Of a stretch of 22,611 nucleotides of DNA, positions 1 through 8,302 are shown one piece after another. The notes beneath the pieces are model-generated. The model was given only the letters and a program-made list of their open reading frames with translations, did not search any database and had not been told where the DNA came from. The position numbers were made by a program, and so were the translations under genes. Source of the DNA: a virus; IMG/VR virus record IMGVR_UViG_3300044237_003605, positions 1 to 22,611 of that record. One strand, 5' to 3'. Every line of letters starts with the position of its first letter. Position 1 is the first letter of the stretch.

Positions 1-3000
1 ACCTTGCTCTAAATTAGCCGCCATTCTAGCTGGTAATTCATCTGCGAAAACATCTATTTGTTTTTGATTGTTGTATAAGTATTCCTGTAACGGATTCATC
101 CCAGCTATTTTTGCATCGTACGCTTCTTTTGAGTTTATTATATCTAACTCTAATCTTTTTGCTTCTTTTAAATAAGTTAACCTATTTTCCAAATGCTGTA
201 TTTCTTTCATTTGTTCCTCTGATCCACCAAATACAGTTGCCAGATTTAAATCTTGTAATTTATTCATGGTCTCATTTTCTAACTGAGTAAATTTATCTGC
301 TGTACCAAGTCTATTTACTGAAGCTTGTCTTCGAATAAGATCTACATTAAGGTCTCTTGCGTCTTTTCCAACTAAACCTTGACCTTGAGCCCTATCTAAA
401 TTTATGCTGAGTTGTGATAATTGTGTACTATTTTTTGATGCTTCAATAAATCTTTCTTGCGCTCTTATTCTTTCGTTTAGTGCGTCCGTTCCTTCGGCTA
501 TTGCATCATTTTCATCTTTTCTTAAATCTAAATTTTTCTGTAGATCTTTGCCCATTTCTTCGTTCGTGGCTTTTAATGTCAATGCTTTTTCAACTATAGT
601 TTGTATTTGTTCTTCAGTGTATTCTCCAGTCTCACCTAATAAATCAGTTATTTGTTTTGTGAATTTTAAATAATCTGTATTTGCATCAACACTTTCTAAA
701 AGATTGTTAAATCTTTCTTTTTCGATCTCACCTAATTTCTTACCCTCAACAGCTTGATTTGCTAATGTTTTTAAATCTGCTATTTTTTGAATTTTTATTT
801 TTTCAGCATTTGCAGCGCTATTTATTTCATACTGAAGATTTACTTTCTGAACTTCACTAAGTTCTTTGTTTATTTGTAATAAAGCTTTAGCTTCATTTAA
901 AGTTAGACCACCAGTTTCTAATTGAGCTGTACCTTGAATATCTCTTCTCTTTTGACCAAATTGTGTTATTATAGTGGATTTAGCTTCACCTTTAGTCATA
1001 GCTTCTACCATGGTTGCTGCTCTTGTTGTTACTTTTATTTCTTTTACTTGTTCTTTTAATTCAGCTATTTTTTTAGCTCTATCCGCCATCGCTTCTTCGT
1101 CTAGAATTTCCTCAAAAATTTGCCTGGTAAAGGAACCGAATCTACCACCACCCCCCGTGATTTGTTCTGTTCCTGTCTTAACTTTTTTCATTATAGGTCC
1201 CGCTTCTTCTAGAGCTTTGAGTTGCTCTTGTAATGATTTTACTGGAGATTCACCCGTATCATCCATCATTGGTTGTTCGCCAAAAGCTCCCATAAAAGCA
1301 GGAGCCGAATAAGCTAGAGTCGAAAGTAAAATTCCGGCGGTACCCATAGGTCCACCAGGTAAACCTCTTGGAGCAGGAGCAGGACCTCTTCTTATTGTTT
1401 GACCCCCTAAACCCTTTTGTATTCCTTTTCTGGTTGATAAAAATTTAAGTGTTTTATCAACAACTAGTGGAATAACGGTAGCTGCAATTGTTGATATCAA
1501 AAAAGGCGCAGCCATAGCAAGTGGAGCAACAAAATTTGGAACAGCTCCAGTTGGCTCATCTCTTGTATTAGTTACGGCAAGTCCTCCTGGGTTTGCAGAA
1601 TTTCTAAGTTTGCCACTTTGATTAATTCTTATCTGATTTATAGGTACTCCTGCTGCTGCTTCCCTACCTATTGCATCTGATAATGGATCTGCATAATTTG
1701 GAATATAGCCACCAGCACCCCTAGCCATTAAAGATTGGTCTATGAATTTTGATTTTTGTTTTATACTATTTTTATAATCACCATCAACATAAGCTTTAGG
1801 CAAACCGAAAATTTCTGTTAGAGCAGCTCTATTTTTTTCGTTAAATTTAATATCTAATTTTCCAGCCCTGTCTTTTCTAGAACCCCCGACAATCATCTCA
1901 ATTATAGCTTCAAACATAGCACCTCTAAATGATCCAAATGCACCTTCACCACCTTCTTGTAAAAACTTTTGTTTCGCTGCTTTTGTTGATATTGGAGGTG
2001 TTGGTGAAGTTTTTATAGCTGGGTAAACTTTTCCAACAATAGAATTAATCGCATTACCCATTGCCGCATCTAATTCCTCATCTAAACCAACTAATTTATT
2101 AAATTTAGAATCATTTCTTAAGTTAGGATCTATACCAAAAGCTTTTCCTTTAAAAGAACCGTATTGTTTTCCACTTGCTCCAGTTCTAGGTTTATTAAAT
2201 CTAGTAGCAAGACTTGCGCCTCTAATTCCTTTTTGGGGAACCAACATTACAATACCTCTAGCATCCGCATTAAATCCTGGTAATTTCTTACCCGCATTTA
2301 ATTGTCTCTGCCTCATTAACAATTGAGCTTTTTCACTTCTCAATGCTGGACTTGTTGGGTTTTGCATTTTCTCTGCCTTCAAAGATCTATTTACATCAAA
2401 CATTGTCATATTTGCAATAGATCTAAAGTTTGGTATAAAACCACCAGCGGCTGTTATCTTTCTTGCTCCAGGAGGAAGACCCATAGACTTAACCATGTTT
2501 TGATTAAATATCGCATCTCCACCACCAGCATAATTTGGAACAATATATTCACTAGTATTAGCAATCATTGTTCCACGTTTGCCACCGCCAAAAGCAAAAT
2601 TTGGAATTGATACAACTTGAGCAGCTGATGTAGCGCCACCAACACCTCTATTTACATCTCTTCTTTCTGAAGCTATATAACCACCAGAAGCTTTACCTGT
2701 TACACCTCCTGGCCCACCTCTAAGACCTTTTCCATAAAGTCCGGGTGTTACAGTTTTTGATATTGCCGCCAATCTTGACATGGCATTTATTTGTTGTTGA
2801 TAAACTCTTAAAAGTAATTGTTCTTGTGCGGCTTTATCATTTCCAAGTTTTAATAAACTTGCTTGTAAAGCTTCATTTTGCATTAAAGATTGTAAAACAG
2901 ATTGTTGCAAAGCATTCTGTCTTTCTGTTTGAGCATTTAAACCTAGTAAAGATTTTAAAGAAGTTACCCCAAATTTAGCTAAGTCAATAAACAGTTTTGT

Positions 3001-4326
3001 AAAAATAGCTAAAGCTAAACCTAAACCAGGTCCAGTTAATACACTACCTATACCTGCAATTAAACCTCTTGCAAATTTTGAACCAATACCTTCTCCATCT
3101 AAAATATCAGTTATTGCATTAACAACTGAAGAAAATCCATCAACTATACCTTTTGCTGCATCTAAAAATCCTATCTCACCTAATACTGAAGCTAACTGTT
3201 GACCGCTTGTCACTAAATTTTTAATTAGAGCATCTAATGTTTGATTTAATTGTTGGTTTTTTGAATCCAACGCTCCCACTGATGATGCGGATACTTTTAG
3301 GGCTTGATTAAATTTGCTTTGTTCAGAATTTAAATCTTCAATCAAATTAATTAAAATATCACGCTGACGAACACCCGCTACTTTTTGAATTATGTCTCCA
3401 GCCTTAGTACTTCTTAAACCAATATCATCTAATCTTACTGCCAATTCTCTGAACAAAGGAACAGCATCTCTAACATTACCTTGTGTATCTAAAACTTGTA
3501 TTCCTAATTGTTCTAATGCTACCAATGTATCAGTTCTACCTAATCTAGCAAAAATAGTTTTGAAAGCATTACCAATAACAGCACCACCACGTTGGGTTCT
3601 TTCTTGAACAGTTGTAACGGCGGCTAATAATTCATCAAATGAAACTCCAGCAACACGAGCTGACGCAGAAGCACGCTCTAAACCATTTATTAAATCTTCT
3701 GTCGAAACAGCAAACTTTGTATCAACCTCTGCTAATTTATCTCCTATTTCAGCTACAGTTAGCCCAGCTCCTTCAAATCCTTTAATTGCTGCAGTTAAAC
3801 CAGCAACAGCTTGTTGTGAATCAATGCCCGCAACACGAACAAGTTTTAAAGCTGTTTCAACTCTAGATAAAGATTCTTCCACGGATAAACCTTGACGGGC
3901 TAATTCTAAAGCTCCATCCGCAACTTCATCAAAACCAGTTGCAGTTCTTTTTGCTACTTCAAAAATACCATCACCAAATTGTTTTAGTTGTGCTTGTGTG
4001 CCACCTAGAATAGTATTTATCTTAGCGAATGTTGCTTCTACTTTTATCGTGTTACTAACTAGAGCTCCAAAAGCTTCAGAAAGTTTATTAATAACAACAA
4101 CGGAAGCACCAAAAGCTAAAACACGAGCATTGGAAGCTTCTAAAGATTTTTGGAATTCATTGGCTTGGCCAGTAATTTTACCTAAAGGTCTGGATAATTT
4201 GTTTAGAGATCTGGCGCCACCACCAAAATCTATACCTTTTGCTTGTGATTGTAGCCTAGCAAGCTCTCTGTCAACCTTTGCAGTGACTACTGGGTCAAAT
4301 TCTACTCCTATTTTTGCTCTAGCCAT
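1..4326 (-). CDS. Phage tail tape measure protein (partial, C-terminus beyond left edge)
   Basis: The frame is open from the ATG at 4326 to the first base of the window, so at least 1,442 residues are visible and the end is missing. Residues about 90-300 look like the PhageMin_Tail tape-measure core, rich in Ala/Gly helices (FAKINTILGG, ALELARQGLSVEES, QRGGAVIGNAFKTIFARLG). Hydrophobic stretches lie at about 423-449, 933-956 and 996-1016. Residues 548-932 carry six loops of the GG[YF]IPN[YF]A type, with a nuclease-like segment at about 790-860. From about 1020 onward the protein is highly charged and helical. Tape measure proteins set tail length, fill the tube and are often ejected into the cell ahead of the DNA. 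Position after two chaperone-like genes fits the usual tail order. The family call is secure. The embedded domain is inference. Confidence 0.93.
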   Translation of the reverse strand, partial: MARAKIGVEFDPVVTAKVDRELARLQSQAKGIDFGGGARSLNKLSRPLGKITGQANEFQKSLEASNARVLAFGASVVVINKLSEAFGALVSNTIKVEATFAKINTILGGTQAQLKQFGDGIFEVAKRTATGFDEVADGALELARQGLSVEESLSRVETALKLVRVAGIDSQQAVAGLTAAIKGFEGAGLTVAEIGDKLAEVDTKFAVSTEDLINGLERASASARVAGVSFDELLAAVTTVQERTQRGGAVIGNAFKTIFARLGRTDTLVALEQLGIQVLDTQGNVRDAVPLFRELAVRLDDIGLRSTKAGDIIQKVAGVRQRDILINLIEDLNSEQSKFNQALKVSASSVGALDSKNQQLNQTLDALIKNLVTSGQQLASVLGEIGFLDAAKGIVDGFSSVVNAITDILDGEGIGSKFARGLIAGIGSVLTGPGLGLALAIFTKLFIDLAKFGVTSLKSLLGLNAQTERQNALQQSVLQSLMQNEALQASLLKLGNDKAAQEQLLLRVYQQQINAMSRLAAISKTVTPGLYGKGLRGGPGGVTGKASGGYIASERRDVNRGVGGATSAAQVVSIPNFAFGGGKRGTMIANTSEYIVPNYAGGGDAIFNQNMVKSMGLPPGARKITAAGGFIPNFRSIANMTMFDVNRSLKAEKMQNPTSPALRSEKAQLLMRQRQLNAGKKLPGFNADARGIVMLVPQKGIRGASLATRFNKPRTGASGKQYGSFKGKAFGIDPNLRNDSKFNKLVGLDEELDAAMGNAINSIVGKVYPAIKTSPTPPISTKAAKQKFLQEGGEGAFGSFRGAMFEAIIEMIVGGSRKDRAGKLDIKFNEKNRAALTEIFGLPKAYVDGDYKNSIKQKSKFIDQSLMARGAGGYIPNYADPLSDAIGREAAAGVPINQIRINQSGKLRNSANPGGLAVTNTRDEPTGAVPNFVAPLAMAAPFLISTIAATVIPLVVDKTLKFLSTRKGIQKGLGGQTIRRGPAPAPRGLPGGPMGTAGILLSTLAYSAPAFMGAFGEQPMMDDTGESPVKSLQEQLKALEEAGPIMKKVKTGTEQITGGGGRFGSFTRQIFEEILDEEAMADRAKKIAELKEQVKEIKVTTRAATMVEAMTKGEAKSTIITQFGQKRRDIQGTAQLETGGLTLNEAKALLQINKELSEVQKVNLQYEINSAANAEKIKIQKIADLKTLANQAVEGKKLGEIEKERFNNLLESVDANTDYLKFTKQITDLLGETGEYTEEQIQTIVEKALTLKATNEEMGKDLQKNLDLRKDENDAIAEGTDALNERIRAQERFIEASKNSTQLSQLSINLDRAQGQGLVGKDARDLNVDLIRRQASVNRLGTADKFTQLENETMNKLQDLNLATVFGGSEEQMKEIQHLENRLTYLKEAKRLELDIINSKEAYDAKIAGMNPLQEYLYNNQKQIDVFADELPARMAANLEQG
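1534..2688 (-). repeat. GG[YF]IPN[YF]A motif repeats inside the tape measure protein
   Basis: Six related short motifs occur in the translated tape measure protein: GGYIAS near residue 550, SIPNFAFGGG at 573-582, YIVPNYAGGG at 594-603, GGFIPNF at 628-634, GGYIPNYA at 872-879 and AVPNF at 928-932. The shared core is an aromatic or hydrophobic residue, then I/V-P-N-[FY]-A, usually flanked by glycines. The DNA copies are diverged, so this is a protein-level repeat and not a recent DNA duplication. The motifs seem to separate unrelated segments, as linkers or cleavage/processing sites would. Their function is unknown. Confidence 0.7.
1750..1965 (-). other. Possible PD-(D/E)XK nuclease-like domain within the tape measure protein
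   Basis: Residues about 790-860 of the tape measure protein contain GSFRGAMFEAIIEMIVGG, then KLDIKF, then VDGDYKNS. Candidate active residues are Glu806, Asp825, and Asp850 with Lys852, spaced as E-x18-D-x24-D-x-K. This is the residue order of PD-(D/E)XK nucleases: a glutamate on the first helix, an aspartate on a strand, then D/E-x-K on the next strand. The segment sits between two GG[YF]IPN[YF] motifs and is not part of the standard tape-measure core. The assignment rests on motif pattern alone and may be coincidence. Confidence 0.4.
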
Positions 4327-4341
4327 ATCCTATATAGGATA
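4326..4341. repeat. 16-bp perfect palindrome at the tape measure start
   Basis: TATCCTATATAGGATA is its own reverse complement. It fills most of the 22-base gap between the upstream gene's stop codon and the tape measure ATG and includes the A of that ATG. On the mRNA it could fold as a six-pair stem with a four-base loop, placing AGGA beside the start codon. It could be an operator for a dimeric protein or a translational brake. Confidence 0.45.
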
Positions 4342-4348
4342 ATTACAC

Positions 4349-5329
4349 TTAAACTCCATGAAGTTTCATCATTTGTTCCATATCTAACGTCCCTCCTTGC
4401 TTTTTAACTTGATCTTTTAAGGATATGACTTCTTCTCCCTCTTGTTTTACCTCCTCTAGGTCTCTTTCTGTAGCTCCAAAGTACGTTGTTGCACCATCCC
4501 CCTCAGAAGCTTTTGTTCTTTTTTGTTGAGTTTGATTGGTTTGTGATTCCCAAAATTCTAGTAATAATTCTGGATCTTTTGCCACATATTGTGGTATTTT
4601 CTTTTGTGAGTTTTTAAAAATATTTAAAAAAGTTCTACCATAAGTCAATAATTTTAATTGAAAAGCAGTTAAATCTTTTGCTGGTTTACCAAATAAACCT
4701 AAAACATCTTCACAAAAATTTAAATAAGGAGAAAAAAATGGACATAGCGCAGATTTAGAAATATTTTCGTCTGAAAATTTTTCGAAAAAATTTGATTGTA
4801 ATTTTAAAATCTCAATTTCTTTTTCTCTTTCGTCATAATCTAAATTTTTAAATGCTGGAATTTTGAAATCTTCATCTAAAAATGTTATTGAATCAAAAAA
4901 GGTTTTATTAACTTTGCTTTCTGCAAAACTCTCTGCGGTTAAACCCATCAGTTTTTTTCTCTCAACTGTTAGTTTTTCCAAACTTTTCTCTTCTGCTTTT
5001 ATAAGTTTTTTGTGCTGGTCTCTTTTTGAAGGTAATTGAATTTTAGTCAAACCTTCTGTCATTCTTTCAATTAATTCTAATTTTTTTTTAACTTGATTTT
5101 CTTTTTCTTCTTCCCAAAAACCTTCTTTTATCAATCTATCCAAAGATTGTTTTTCGGTTTCAAGTCCTTTTGAAACAGCCTCTTCAATAAAAATATTTTT
5201 TTTACTTAGTATCGATCTGGATTCTAATTGATCAAAGTGTTTGAAATAAATATTACCAAAACTACATCTTACAACAGTTTTTTCTTTAAATATTTCTCCA
5301 ATAACTTCAGATAAATCATTATTTTCCAT
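4349..5329 (-). CDS. Probable tail assembly chaperone-like protein
   Basis: This 326-residue soluble protein has no signal peptide or membrane segment. Residues about 50-135 are strongly charged and predicted helical or coiled-coil. The middle (about 190-260) is more globular and contains FCEDVLGLFGKP followed by DLTAFQLKLLTYGR. The tail is Gln/Glu/Lys-rich and ends near DMEQMMKLHGV. The ATG overlaps the preceding gene by 11 bases (ATGGAAAATAA), so translation is probably coupled. Lying immediately before the tape measure gene, in the place where tailed phages encode the chaperones that coat the tape measure protein, it is best read as a tail assembly chaperone. This rests on position, since no family motif is recognised with certainty. 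A baseplate or hub-assembly protein is an alternative. Confidence 0.55.
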   Translation of the reverse strand: MENNDLSEVIGEIFKEKTVVRCSFGNIYFKHFDQLESRSILSKKNIFIEEAVSKGLETEKQSLDRLIKEGFWEEEKENQVKKKLELIERMTEGLTKIQLPSKRDQHKKLIKAEEKSLEKLTVERKKLMGLTAESFAESKVNKTFFDSITFLDEDFKIPAFKNLDYDEREKEIEILKLQSNFFEKFSDENISKSALCPFFSPYLNFCEDVLGLFGKPAKDLTAFQLKLLTYGRTFLNIFKNSQKKIPQYVAKDPELLLEFWESQTNQTQQKRTKASEGDGATTYFGATERDLEEVKQEGEEVISLKDQVKKQGGTLDMEQMMKLHGV

Positions 5330-6047
5330 CGCTCTGTTCGATAAATTTATCTATTTCTTTCTTGTCTGCTTGTGGAGCATAGAACCAATAAGAAACAGCT
5401 TTCATAAATTTATCTGTAACTTTTGAATCAAAGCCTTCTGATTCTTCTTTTGTGTATAAATCTTCTAATTGTTCTTCGTAAACAACTCCGTTAAAGTAAG
5501 GTAAATATTCTTCACCATCTACTTTACAAGATAGTTGTATAGTATACCAAAGCAATGTCGCTCTTTCAGCTCTAGCATCTGCTGTATGCTGATAAACTGT
5601 TTGACTTGAAGTTTCTAGTTCTATTAAAATTTTTTGTAATTCTATAATTTGTTTTTGAAGTTCCGCTATTTCTTTTTTATCTCCGTCAGTAGTTTTCAAT
5701 AACTGGTATTTAGCTTTTTTTTCGTCAAGATCTTTCATTAAAACCAAAATAGTTTTACCTTCATCTTCTGTAAAAGTCCCTCCAGTATCCATATACTGTT
5801 TAGCTAACATAGCTTTTGTTACGATACCCTTTTTTACATTTTTACTTAATTCTGTAGCGTAAAAAGTTTCGCCTTCATCAGACATTCTTCTACTTGGTTT
5901 TTTGATAACAAACTCTACTGGTACTTTTACCTCTTTTTCCTCTAAAAGAGTTTCGTCTTCTCCAGTTTCTTTATTTTTTCTTTTTACTTCTACCTTTTCT
6001 TTTACTGTTTTTTCCACAGTAAAGTTATATATACTTGCTTTTGCCAT
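5319..6047 (-). CDS. Tail protein, probable tail assembly chaperone partner
   Basis: This 242-residue protein starts MAKASIYNFTVEKTV. It has a Lys/Glu-rich beta-like N-terminus ending in VPVEFVIKKPSRR, a coiled-coil at about 105-150 (KKEIAELQKQIIELQ) and a compact C-terminal part containing ATLLWYTIQLS and AVSYWFYAP. It begins 2 bases after the preceding 95-residue gene and overlaps the next by 11 bases, forming a tight operon with the tape measure gene. Two cytoplasmic proteins directly before a tape measure gene is the arrangement seen for tail chaperone pairs. Here they are separate overlapping genes, because the second has its own ATG in the +1 frame and I see no convincing slippery site. 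The role is inferred from context. Confidence 0.55.
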   Translation of the reverse strand: MAKASIYNFTVEKTVKEKVEVKRKNKETGEDETLLEEKEVKVPVEFVIKKPSRRMSDEGETFYATELSKNVKKGIVTKAMLAKQYMDTGGTFTEDEGKTILVLMKDLDEKKAKYQLLKTTDGDKKEIAELQKQIIELQKILIELETSSQTVYQHTADARAERATLLWYTIQLSCKVDGEEYLPYFNGVVYEEQLEDLYTKEESEGFDSKVTDKFMKAVSYWFYAPQADKKEIDKFIEQSDGK

Positions 6048-6049
6048 AA

Positions 6050-6337
6050 TTATTTAAATTTAAATTCAACAGTTAGATTCTCTAATTCACTATTATAATC
6101 TCGCAAAACAGAATTTCCAATATCTAACACCTTTTTTCTATAGTGTTGGTATCTGTTTTCGTCAAAATAATCTGCCATATCTATGTAATTTTCATACTCT
6201 GGCGGCAAATTGTCTCTCAATTTGTCAAAATTGACTTCATGATGATTCTGTAAGTCTTCTAATATCCCCAAAAAAGACTTAAACAGAAATTTAATGTGGT
6301 GATCTGATCGATCATTTAAAAAATCCCTAGCTTTCAT
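6050..6337 (-). CDS. Small uncharacterised tail-operon protein
   Basis: This 95-residue acidic, helical protein has many aromatic residues (FLFKSFLGILEDL, YENYIDMADYFDENRYQHYRKK). No membrane segment, cysteine motif or known domain is visible. It is the first gene of the minus-strand tail operon that continues through the chaperone-like genes to the tape measure gene, and it lies beside the divergent control region 6338-6382. The AAGG just before the ATG may act as a poor, closely spaced ribosome site. The gene is probably real because it fills the space exactly and ends 2 bases from the next gene. I do not recognise its family. A small tail or connector assembly factor is a guess from position. 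Confidence 0.6.
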   Translation of the reverse strand: MKARDFLNDRSDHHIKFLFKSFLGILEDLQNHHEVNFDKLRDNLPPEYENYIDMADYFDENRYQHYRKKVLDIGNSVLRDYNSELENLTVEFKFK

Positions 6338-6382
6338 ACCTTATACCTATAATAGTTTACACAAAAAAGTGTAAAAAGTCAT
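6338..6382. promoter_or_regulatory. Divergent intergenic control region with GTGTAAA hairpin
   Basis: These 45 bases separate genes transcribed in opposite directions. TTTACAC (6356-6362), six A, GTGTAAA (6369-6375) form a perfect 7-bp inverted repeat. On the plus strand TATAAT lies at 6348-6353. On the minus strand GTGTAAA is followed by TATTAT (6354 to 6349) and then the ATG at 6337. Each strand therefore carries a GTGTAAA copy pointing at its own gene, as expected for paired promoters or an operator serving both directions. It is not a clear terminator, because both neighbours start here. Confidence 0.5.
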
Positions 6383-6841
6383 ATGGCGACTTCATATATA
6401 TCAAATGCACTAAAGACAACACTTAGAGGTGTTATAGATAACGTACACGAAACTTTTGCTAGAAATATTACAGTTTACGAAGAAGGAGAAAGAGTACTTA
6501 TCGCGGCAAGTTCCACATACAACGGAGTTTACGGTAAAACAAATACTGGAAGTTCTTCAGTATCAAGAACAGTTGTTTCTCATACAATAAAAGCTAGAAT
6601 CAAATACATAGAAGCTGATGAAAGCAATTTATCAGATGGGCAAATAGATTCTCAAATAGATGTGGAATTAATCAATGGATCAGTAAAAATTACCGTAGAT
6701 CCTTCTGGTTTTGAAATTTTAAAGGAAGCAAAAAGGTGTGAATTTGAAGGAAGAAAATACGAAATATCTAGCAAGGGAAATCCAACTGGTGTTTTGGGGC
6801 CACAATATTATCATTTCTTGTTAAAACCTTTAGATGAATAA
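6383..6841 (+). CDS. Probable head-tail connector or neck protein
   Basis: This 152-residue protein starts MATSYISNALK and is mostly predicted beta structure in its C-terminal half (HTIKARIKYIEADES, IDVELINGSVKITVD, RCEFEGRKYEISS, YYHFLLKPLDE), with a Ser/Thr/Gly-rich loop near residues 46-62. There is no membrane segment or signal peptide. It heads the plus-strand cassette 6383-9840 and overlaps the next gene by 8 bases. Small beta proteins directly upstream of the tail tube gene are commonly head-closure or tail-completion proteins. The assignment is by position and size only, with no diagnostic motif seen. Confidence 0.5.
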   Translation: MATSYISNALKTTLRGVIDNVHETFARNITVYEEGERVLIAASSTYNGVYGKTNTGSSSVSRTVVSHTIKARIKYIEADESNLSDGQIDSQIDVELINGSVKITVDPSGFEILKEAKRCEFEGRKYEISSKGNPTGVLGPQYYHFLLKPLDE

Positions 6842-7412
6842 TTCTTTAATCAAACAGTCTTTAAAAAAACAAGCTCCTAAATTACTGCAAGCTAAAGCCC
6901 GAAATATATTACGGGAGGCTTTTCAAAAAGTAAAAAATAAAATGCTTGCAGAATTTTTGGCGCACCCAGTTACAAGAGAAATAGAGGGTGGTATAAAATC
7001 ATCAAATATTAGCGGAACCCTAAACAATATAACTAACTTATATTCTTTTATAGGTTTTAATTCTGGTGACGACCCAATAGCTCCCATTGAAGATTTATTG
7101 CTTTCTACTGATATAAGGTTTGTTAAAATGTCTAGAATGGGATTAGAATTTGAGGTAACTTTACCAGACGCCAAAGATATTTTTGCCGTGACGCCCTTAC
7201 CATGGGCTCCGGGTAGAAGTTGGGCTAAGGGTATAGAGTCTGGTTTATCTGGATTAGGTTATTATTTAAATAAGTCTACAGATAAAAGTAGATCTGGTTT
7301 AGGTGTTCAAACTTCGCAAAAGATCAGAAAAGGTGTAAAATTTACTAACACTAAATATATTTCCTCAATTCTAAATAAATATCAAAAAGAATTTGAAAAC
7401 ATAACATTATGA
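6834..7412 (+). CDS. Probable neck or tail-completion protein
   Basis: This 192-residue basic protein has an amphipathic Lys/Gln/Ala-rich N-terminal helix region (about 1-45), then a globular region with LYSFIGFNSGDDP and VTLPDAKDIFAVTPLPWAPGR, and a basic C-terminus (KIRKGVKFTNTKY). Its ATG overlaps the preceding gene's stop (ATGAATAA), and its own stop overlaps the next start (ATGA), so the three neck-region genes are probably translationally coupled. Its position fits a neck or tail terminator protein, and the aromatic Pro-Trp-rich patch after residue 120 is its most distinctive part. No known domain is recognised with certainty. Confidence 0.5.
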   Translation: MNNSLIKQSLKKQAPKLLQAKARNILREAFQKVKNKMLAEFLAHPVTREIEGGIKSSNISGTLNNITNLYSFIGFNSGDDPIAPIEDLLLSTDIRFVKMSRMGLEFEVTLPDAKDIFAVTPLPWAPGRSWAKGIESGLSGLGYYLNKSTDKSRSGLGVQTSQKIRKGVKFTNTKYISSILNKYQKEFENITL

Positions 7413-8257
7413 AACCTCAGTATCAGCATAAAGTAATGACCAGCTTTCTTTTGTGGTTTGACAATCATTTGTTAACACAAGGAGAAGCTTTTTCAAATAA
7501 AACGGGAACTCTTCATTACTTTGACGATTCAAGATTACCTAGTAGCTATAAAGCTTATGCAAGCCCATATAAACAGTGGGTTACAGATTCTTCAGTAACA
7601 GGTTCAACTAACCCAACGATACCAACATCTTTTATGGGTAGTGGCAGAAGTGATGGTATTATATTCGATTTTGAAAACGGGAGAATAATAGAAACAGGGA
7701 ATGCTTTTGGTGAAACAGCGGTAATTACTGGCACCTTTGCCGTAAAAGATTTTAATGTTTACCTAACCAACGAGACAGAAGAAGATTTAATTTTAGAAAA
7801 TAAATATGTACAAAATAGTAGATACACTCAAAGCGAAAGTGGTATCAAACCATATGATCAAGCAGTGCCAGCAATTTTTATAAATCAAGAAGTAGTCAAT
7901 AATGTGCCTTTTGCTTTTGGTGGAGAGGATGAAACAAGAATGACAATTAAAGCTGTAGTTTTAGCTGAAGATACTTACAGTTTAGATGGAGTTTTGTCTA
8001 TTTTTGCAGACTCAAGACATAAAAACATAACTCTAATTCCATTTAGTGGTCACCCAGCAACAGAATACGGCGATTTAGATGGTGGATCTTACAATTATAC
8101 TGGTGTCGAGGACTCTTATAAAAATTCAGAGGAGCCTTTGTATATTGAAAATGTCACTGTATCAAAATTATCAGACAGGGCAAAAAAACAAGCTATAGGA
8201 GATTTAAAAGTTGGATTCATAGATTTTGATGTTTACCAACACAGATTCCCTCGCTAA
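7409..8257 (+). CDS. Structural protein of the neck/tail-tube cassette
   Basis: This 282-residue, mainly beta-type protein starts MKPQYQHKVMTSFLLW. Visible blocks are TGTLHYFDDSRLPSSYKAYASPY near 33-55, a Gly/Ser-rich loop, DGIIFDFENGRIIETG, FAVKDFNVYLTNETEEDLI, a section with PAIFINQEV and PFAFGGEDETRMTIKAVVL, and a Tyr/Asp-rich loop near residues 210-235. It is acidic and lacks membrane segments. It starts inside the stop codon of the previous gene (ATGA overlap) and is followed, after 45 bases with a promoter-like motif, by the tail tube gene. The composition and place suggest a virion structural or head-tail joining protein. It does not look like a tail sheath. The family is not recognised. 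Confidence 0.55.
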   Translation: MKPQYQHKVMTSFLLWFDNHLLTQGEAFSNKTGTLHYFDDSRLPSSYKAYASPYKQWVTDSSVTGSTNPTIPTSFMGSGRSDGIIFDFENGRIIETGNAFGETAVITGTFAVKDFNVYLTNETEEDLILENKYVQNSRYTQSESGIKPYDQAVPAIFINQEVVNNVPFAFGGEDETRMTIKAVVLAEDTYSLDGVLSIFADSRHKNITLIPFSGHPATEYGDLDGGSYNYTGVEDSYKNSEEPLYIENVTVSKLSDRAKKQAIGDLKVGFIDFDVYQHRFPR

Positions 8258-8302
8258 TAATTTCACAAATTAAAAATTTAACTGTAAAGAATATAAAATA
8301 TT
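8258..8302 (+). promoter_or_regulatory. Candidate promoter of the tail tube gene
   Basis: This 45-base AT-rich gap precedes the tail tube ATG. It holds CTGTAAA at 8282-8288, one base different from the GTGTAAA seen before other operon-head genes, and TATAAAAT at 8292-8299, which ends 3 bases before the ATG. No good Shine-Dalgarno sequence is visible. A separate promoter would make sense, because a tube protein is needed in far more copies than the three genes upstream. Confidence 0.4.

Noticed and set aside
974-1312. Plus-strand open frames inside the tape measure gene, including 974-1312 and 3998-4342.
   Set aside because: They lie opposite a continuous, clearly coding minus-strand frame and have low-complexity Ser/Leu-rich products, as expected of antisense shadows.
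5319-5329. A lambda-type programmed frameshift between the two chaperone-like genes.
   Set aside because: The second gene has its own ATG in the +1 frame in a normal overlapping stop/start arrangement, and no convincing slippery heptamer is present.
7409-8257. The 282-residue protein as a contractile tail sheath.
   Set aside because: It is too short for a sheath and lacks the expected C-terminal beta handshake region. No sheath is seen in the window.
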